Assembly: GCA_045636025.1 (NCBI GenBank)
Contig: JAZTWP010000091.1
Location: 62,001-126,000 of the forward strand
Direction of reading: 5' to 3'
Length of the DNA stretch: 64,000 nucleotides
Source: UBA1081 sp045636025
GTDB lineage: Bacteria; Bacillota; Clostridia; Oscillospirales; Acutalibacteraceae
A program made the translations under genes and the position numbers. Shown here in pieces: positions 60,313 to 64,000 of this stretch. How positions within the stretch are numbered: position 1 is the first letter of the stretch; every line of letters begins with the position of its first letter. Under the pieces are notes generated by a model. The model was not told the DNA's origin, did not search any database, and was given only the letters and a program-made list of their open reading frames with translations.

Positions 60313-60341
60313 ATAATATCAAAAACTGCCCGATAAAGCAA
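60313..60341 (-). promoter_or_regulatory. Promoter of the TSCPD/nucleosidase unit
   Basis: Read on minus: TTGCTT (60341-60336), 17-base spacer, TATTAT (60318-60313). Confidence 0.6.
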
Positions 60342-60390
60342 GCCTAAATATTGTTTTTTATATATTTATATAAAAAATATGAAAAACTAT

Positions 60391-60419
60391 TTGACAATAG
60401 GATAATTTTGTTATACAAT
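60391..60419 (+). promoter_or_regulatory. Promoter of the aminotransferase-aldolase unit
   Basis: TTGACA at 60391-60396, 17-base spacer, TACAAT at 60414-60419. Confidence 0.7.
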
Positions 60420-60453
60420 CTATTTGTATATTTTTATTAATGGAGGTACAAAA

Positions 60454-61935
60454 ATGGATACAAGATTCGCTATTTCGAATTACCATGACGCAGCTGCAGT
60501 TACAAAGCAGCTTGACGAACTTATTGCACAGCCTATTTATTCAATCAAACCCGAAGCTCTTAAAGCATACGAGGAAGATTACTACGGCAAGAAGTGCGTA
60601 AAATCAAAGGCAATGATTGACGAAGCAAAAACAGTTATTCCCGGTGGTGTTCAGCACAACCTTGCTTTCAACTATCCGTTCCCCCTTGTATTTACAAAGG
60701 CAGACGGTATGATGCTTTATGACATTGACGGCAACGAATATTTCGACTTCCTTCAGGCAGGCGGCCCCACAGTTCTCGGTTCAAATCCCCCTGAAGTACG
60801 TGAACAGGTTATTGATCTTCTCAACACTTGCGGTCCTTCAACAGGTCTTTTCCACGAGTTTGAATACAAACTTGCAAAGAAGATTGCAGACAGCGTTCCC
60901 TCAGTAGATATGTTCCGTATGCTCGGTTCAGGTACTGAAGCTTGTATGGCAGCAGTTCGTGTTGCTAGACTTGCTACAAAGAACAAGAACATCGTTAAGA
61001 TGGGTGGCGCATACCACGGTTGGTCAGATCAGCTTGGTTACGGTATCCGTGTTCCCGGTTCAAAGTTCACACAGTCACACGGCGTACCTCTTTACCTTTA
61101 TAAGCACACACAGGAATTCTTCCCCGGTGATCTTGACTCACTTGAAAGAGTTCTCAGAAGAAATCAGTTCACAGGCGGAACAGCTGCTGTATTTATCGAA
61201 CCCATCGGTCCCGAAAGTGGTACAAGACCCATCGATTACGATTTCAACAAGGGTGTTGAAAGACTTTGCCGTAAGTACGGTGCACTTCTTATCTTTGATG
61301 AGGTTGTTACAGGTTTCCGTATCGGTATGGCTGGTGCTCAGGGTTACTTCGGTGTTTCTCCTGACCTTACAATCTTCGGTAAAGTAATCGCAGGCGGATA
61401 TCCCGGTGCAGGCGGTATCGGTGGTAAGAAGGAATACATGAAGTATCTTGGCTCAGGTCTTGATTCATCAGGCGAAAAGGTTAAGAAAGCATTTATGGGC
61501 GGTACAATGGCTGCTACTCCCATTTCTTGTGTTGCAGGTTACTACACACTCGAAGCTATCGATAAGCAGAACGCTTGTCAGTACGCAGGTCAGATGGGTG
61601 ACAGGCTCACAAAGGGTCTTCAGGAACTCATCAAGAAGTACAATCTTCCCTTCGTTGCATTCAACCAGGGTTCAGTATGTCATCTTGAAACTGTTGGTAC
61701 AATGCACTTCTGTGTTGACTGGGCAAAACCCTGGACAATTCCCGGTGTTCTTTCAGCTACAAGCGAAAGAAAGAAGGAAATGCAGTACATGGGCGCAGCA
61801 TATATGGCAGAAGGTCTCGTAACTCTTGCAGGTTCAAGACTTTACACATCAGCTGCATACACACCCGAACTCATTGACGAAGCTCTCAGAAGATTCGACA
61901 AGGTATTCGCAAACGTAGCTCTTAAGCAGTACTAA
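60454..61935 (+). CDS. Class III (glutamate-1-semialdehyde-type) aminotransferase
   Basis: A 493-residue protein starting at 60454 after a TGGAGGT site; the frame extends to 60424 without a site. PLP motifs: IEPIGPESG near residue 250, LLIFDEVVTGFR near residue 281 and the Schiff-base Lys K310 in IFGKVIAGG. The family includes glutamate-1-semialdehyde aminomutase, but no heme genes are near and the next gene is a class II aldolase. It may transfer or move an amino group on a sugar-derived or amino-acid substrate in a catabolic pathway. The exact reaction is unknown. Confidence 0.85.
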   Translation: MDTRFAISNYHDAAAVTKQLDELIAQPIYSIKPEALKAYEEDYYGKKCVKSKAMIDEAKTVIPGGVQHNLAFNYPFPLVFTKADGMMLYDIDGNEYFDFLQAGGPTVLGSNPPEVREQVIDLLNTCGPSTGLFHEFEYKLAKKIADSVPSVDMFRMLGSGTEACMAAVRVARLATKNKNIVKMGGAYHGWSDQLGYGIRVPGSKFTQSHGVPLYLYKHTQEFFPGDLDSLERVLRRNQFTGGTAAVFIEPIGPESGTRPIDYDFNKGVERLCRKYGALLIFDEVVTGFRIGMAGAQGYFGVSPDLTIFGKVIAGGYPGAGGIGGKKEYMKYLGSGLDSSGEKVKKAFMGGTMAATPISCVAGYYTLEAIDKQNACQYAGQMGDRLTKGLQELIKKYNLPFVAFNQGSVCHLETVGTMHFCVDWAKPWTIPGVLSATSERKKEMQYMGAAYMAEGLVTLAGSRLYTSAAYTPELIDEALRRFDKVFANVALKQY

Positions 61936-61954
61936 TATATAAAGAGGTGCCCGA

Positions 61955-63181
61955 ATGGACATTTTAGAAGCTAAATCAGAAGTTGTCAAAGCAGGTCTGA
62001 AAGTTGTAGAATCAGGTCTTATTGCTCGTACATGGGGTAATATCAGCTGCAGAGTTGATGATGAGTATTTCGTCATCACTCCCAGCGGCAGAAGCTACGA
62101 ATCTCTCACTCCCGAAGACATCGTTCTTGTAAAAATAGAAGACTGCTCATATGAGTCTGAAATAAAGCCTTCTTCAGAAAAAGGCATTCATGCAGCAGCA
62201 TACAAAATGCGTCCTGATGTGAATTTTGTAATTCACACTCATCAGAAGAATGCATCAGCAGTAAGCTTCCTCGGTTACGATATCAATATGGTTCCGGAAG
62301 AATACAGAGCTGTAATCGGTGCAGACGTTCCCGTTGCTTCTTACGGTCTTCCCGGAACAGGCAAACTTCGCAAAGGTGTTGTTGCAGCTCTTGAGCGTTC
62401 AGCATCAAAGGCTGTAATTATGTCTCATCACGGTGCTCTTTGCATCGGTGCTGATTATGATGATGCTTTTGCTGTTGCTGATACACTTGAAAAAGTATGT
62501 GAAAAGTTCCTTCTTGACAGACTTGAAGCTGCTTCAGGCAAAGTAAGCACAAGCATTGCTGCTGTTGCTGAACATATTGCTGAAATCAGCGAAGGTGCAA
62601 AGAAGCAGGCTCAGATTTTTGATGCATATACTTCAGAAAGAGAAGGTTCAACACTTGTTATGAAGCCCGTTGACGGTGGTGACAGTGTAAGAATCGACCT
62701 CACAACAGGTAATGAAGTTGCAGCTTGTGACAATTATCCCGCAAGTGCAGAGCTTCACAGAGCTGTTTATAATGCAAGAGAAGATGTTAACTGCATTATT
62801 CACTCAAAGAAGCCTGAAATCGTTGCAGCATCAATCAGAGGCGGCAAGTTCAAGCCCCTTCTTGATGACTTTGCTCAGCTTGTAGGTGTTACTCTCAAGA
62901 CTGGTGAATATAATCCCTCAAACACAGTGAAGACAGCAAAGAAAGTTGTCAGAAAGCTCAAGGGCAGAAATGCTGTTCTTGTTAAGGATAACGGTGGTAT
63001 CTGTGTAGCAGGTAATATGTATGATGCAGAAGCTGTTGAAATGGTTCTCGAAAAGGAAATGAGAACTGATGCTGCAGCAAAGCTTATCGGTGATGCAAAA
63101 TACATCAATCCCGTTGAAGCTTTACTTATGAGAGTTATCTATAAGACAAAGTATTCAAAGAAAACAGAAACAAATAAGTAA
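61955..63181 (+). CDS. Two-domain class II aldolase/adducin protein
   Basis: A 408-residue protein made of two related halves. The first (residues 1-200 or so) is complete: the SSEKGIH segment, metal-binding His in IHTHQK (H94, H96), and the third His in MSHHGAL (H158 or H159). The second half (about 235-395) has the same order of strands, but HSKKPE replaces the HxH pair and VKDNGGI replaces the HG motif, so it has probably lost metal binding. Class II aldolases cleave or epimerise phosphorylated sugars such as fuculose or ribulose phosphate. It follows the aminotransferase by 19 bases, with a GAGGTG site, and a terminator comes after. Confidence 0.88.
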   Translation: MDILEAKSEVVKAGLKVVESGLIARTWGNISCRVDDEYFVITPSGRSYESLTPEDIVLVKIEDCSYESEIKPSSEKGIHAAAYKMRPDVNFVIHTHQKNASAVSFLGYDINMVPEEYRAVIGADVPVASYGLPGTGKLRKGVVAALERSASKAVIMSHHGALCIGADYDDAFAVADTLEKVCEKFLLDRLEAASGKVSTSIAAVAEHIAEISEGAKKQAQIFDAYTSEREGSTLVMKPVDGGDSVRIDLTTGNEVAACDNYPASAELHRAVYNAREDVNCIIHSKKPEIVAASIRGGKFKPLLDDFAQLVGVTLKTGEYNPSNTVKTAKKVVRKLKGRNAVLVKDNGGICVAGNMYDAEAVEMVLEKEMRTDAAAKLIGDAKYINPVEALLMRVIYKTKYSKKTETNK

Positions 63182-63192
63182 TTTCTAATTTT

Positions 63193-63221
63193 CAGCTCTC
63201 CGCAAGGGGAGCTGTTTTTTT
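63193..63221 (+). terminator. Terminator after the aldolase gene
   Basis: A 9-bp stem (63193-63201 with 63206-63214, one G-T pair) capped by a GCAA tetraloop, then a T run. Confidence 0.86.
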
Positions 63222-63242
63222 CTTCAATTGACGGATAAATTA

Positions 63243-63271
63243 TTGTTTTTTGATTTATCGTATGCTATACT
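63243..63271 (+). promoter_or_regulatory. Promoter of the sialidase gene
   Basis: TTGTTT at 63243-63248, 17-base spacer with extended TGC, TATACT at 63266-63271. Confidence 0.65.
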
Positions 63272-63288
63272 TTTTTCAGGTGATTATA

Positions 63289-64000
63289 ATGAAAGATGTA
63301 AGAGTCTTTGTCGGTGTCAATGAGCCGAGTGTACCTGCTGAACTTGCAGGTGATAAATTTGAAATGAAAAATATGCAATCCTGCAGAATTCCGTCATTGT
63401 TAACGGTAAAAGATACTGTAATTGCGGCTTGTGATAAGGCAAATTGCGGTGCTGACTGGGGATTTATCGAAATTGCTGTCAGACGGAGTGCTGATAACGG
63501 AAAAACGTTTGATAAATTGAACACTGTGTTTACTCCACCTGCAAGAATTGCTCCGAAAAAAGATGAAGAATATACATCTGCATTTGCAATTGACCCCGTT
63601 ATGGTTGAGGCTGAAGACGGAGCTGTTGTTGTAGTTTTTGATTTTTATCCTGAATGTAAAGGTCTTCATAAAGCAGATTTGCTTGAAAAATCCAACGGTT
63701 ACGTTGAAATTGACGGCAAAAAGTATCTTAAACTTTATGATTCAGATAAAAATATCTTTACCGTCCGTGAAGATTGCTTTGTCTATGATTCAGATGGCAG
63801 AAAAACAGCATTTTATCTTCCTCCTATCCACTCATCGGATAATTCATATCAGACAATCGGAGATATGTATATGACAGATGGTGAACCTGAATTTATAACA
63901 GCTTGTCCGCCACTTTTTCCCGATAATTCACATGATAAATATGTAGGTAATATATATCTTCAGCGTTCAGAGAATGACATTCTTGTGAAAACAAAAAAAT
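63289..64000 (+). CDS. GH33-type sialidase, N-terminal part, cut by the window end
   Basis: The frame opens at ATG 63289 after CAGGTGAT and runs open to the window end, giving at least 237 residues. It shows the sialidase RIP motif in SCRIPSLLTV near residue 33, an acidic DWG segment (CGADWGFIEIAV) near residue 53, and an Asp-box-like RRSADNGKTF. These mark the six-bladed sialidase fold that removes terminal sialic acids. No signal peptide is present, which is unusual for a host-glycan sialidase and suggests either an intracellular enzyme or an unconventional export route. The 3' end is missing, so completeness cannot be judged. Confidence 0.8.
   Translation, partial: MKDVRVFVGVNEPSVPAELAGDKFEMKNMQSCRIPSLLTVKDTVIAACDKANCGADWGFIEIAVRRSADNGKTFDKLNTVFTPPARIAPKKDEEYTSAFAIDPVMVEAEDGAVVVVFDFYPECKGLHKADLLEKSNGYVEIDGKKYLKLYDSDKNIFTVREDCFVYDSDGRKTAFYLPPIHSSDNSYQTIGDMYMTDGEPEFITACPPLFPDNSHDKYVGNIYLQRSENDILVKTKK

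Noticed and set aside
1..64000. CRISPR array, prophage, integrative element or insertion sequence
   Set aside because: No regularly spaced direct repeats with unique spacers, no integrase, transposase or phage genes; the in-gene repeats encode protein modules.

Overview
The window looks like chromosomal DNA of an anaerobic, low-GC Gram-positive bacterium of the class Clostridia, most likely a gut Ruminococcaceae/Oscillospiraceae-type organism. This is inferred from several things seen together: A+T-rich intergenic DNA, strong GGAGG-type ribosome binding sites, classical TTGACA-17-TATAAT promoters, a T-box leader, and ferredoxin-linked metabolism (IorAB). Further support comes from Rex, DUF4364, DUF5696, DUF6171 and TSCPD families and secreted proteins with Thr/Glu-rich linkers. 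TGA, TAA and TAG are all used as stops, so the code is standard. No phage, integrase, transposase, CRISPR array or rRNA was found. The species cannot be named from the sequence.

Layout. 1-10 kb: end of a GPH-type transporter, iron alcohol dehydrogenase with a GtrA-like membrane protein, GH51 arabinofuranosidase, then a minus-strand operon (DUF5696 lipoprotein, metA, DUF4364 protein, HAD phosphatase). 10-19 kb: EamA transporter, a PurF-like protein lacking the glutaminase cysteine, a large zinc-ribbon/TIR/TPR/membrane/RCC1 protein, and iorAB. 19-33 kb: sbcDC, pyrR, an MreB-like ATPase, recD2, a hotdog thioesterase, a T-box leader with valS, a membrane-tethered amino-acid-binding-type protein with a cytoplasmic zinc ribbon, and folC. 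33-46 kb: two small XRE regulators, pncB, a degenerate PP2C-like membrane protein, GH25 lysozyme, aldo/keto reductase, lysC, a secreted SGNH hydrolase, a secreted transglutaminase-like protein with cysteine-rich repeats, and tRNA-Thr. 46-64 kb: trkA-trkH, the acn-icd-rex group (oxidative branch to 2-oxoglutarate plus its redox sensor), an M20 peptidase, a 47-residue micro-protein, an SLC13-type permease, a phosphoesterase, tRNA-Met and tRNA-Glu, an MTA/SAH nucleosidase, a TSCPD protein, a class III aminotransferase, a two-domain class II aldolase, and the start of a sialidase.

Most of this is ordinary core and carbohydrate metabolism in short operons. The most unusual item is the TIR-RCC1 protein at 13.5-16.2 kb. 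It keeps the glutamate used by TIR NADases and has a seven-unit RCC1-like repeat region beyond a membrane helix, so it is a candidate membrane sensor coupled to a nucleotide-cleaving domain. Other points of note are the PurF-like protein without its N-terminal cysteine, the zinc-ribbon-tethered binding protein, a 43-base dyad covering a promoter between an XRE regulator and a zinc-ribbon gene, three copies of a 27-base palindromic intergenic repeat, and a hairpin array beside tRNA-Thr.
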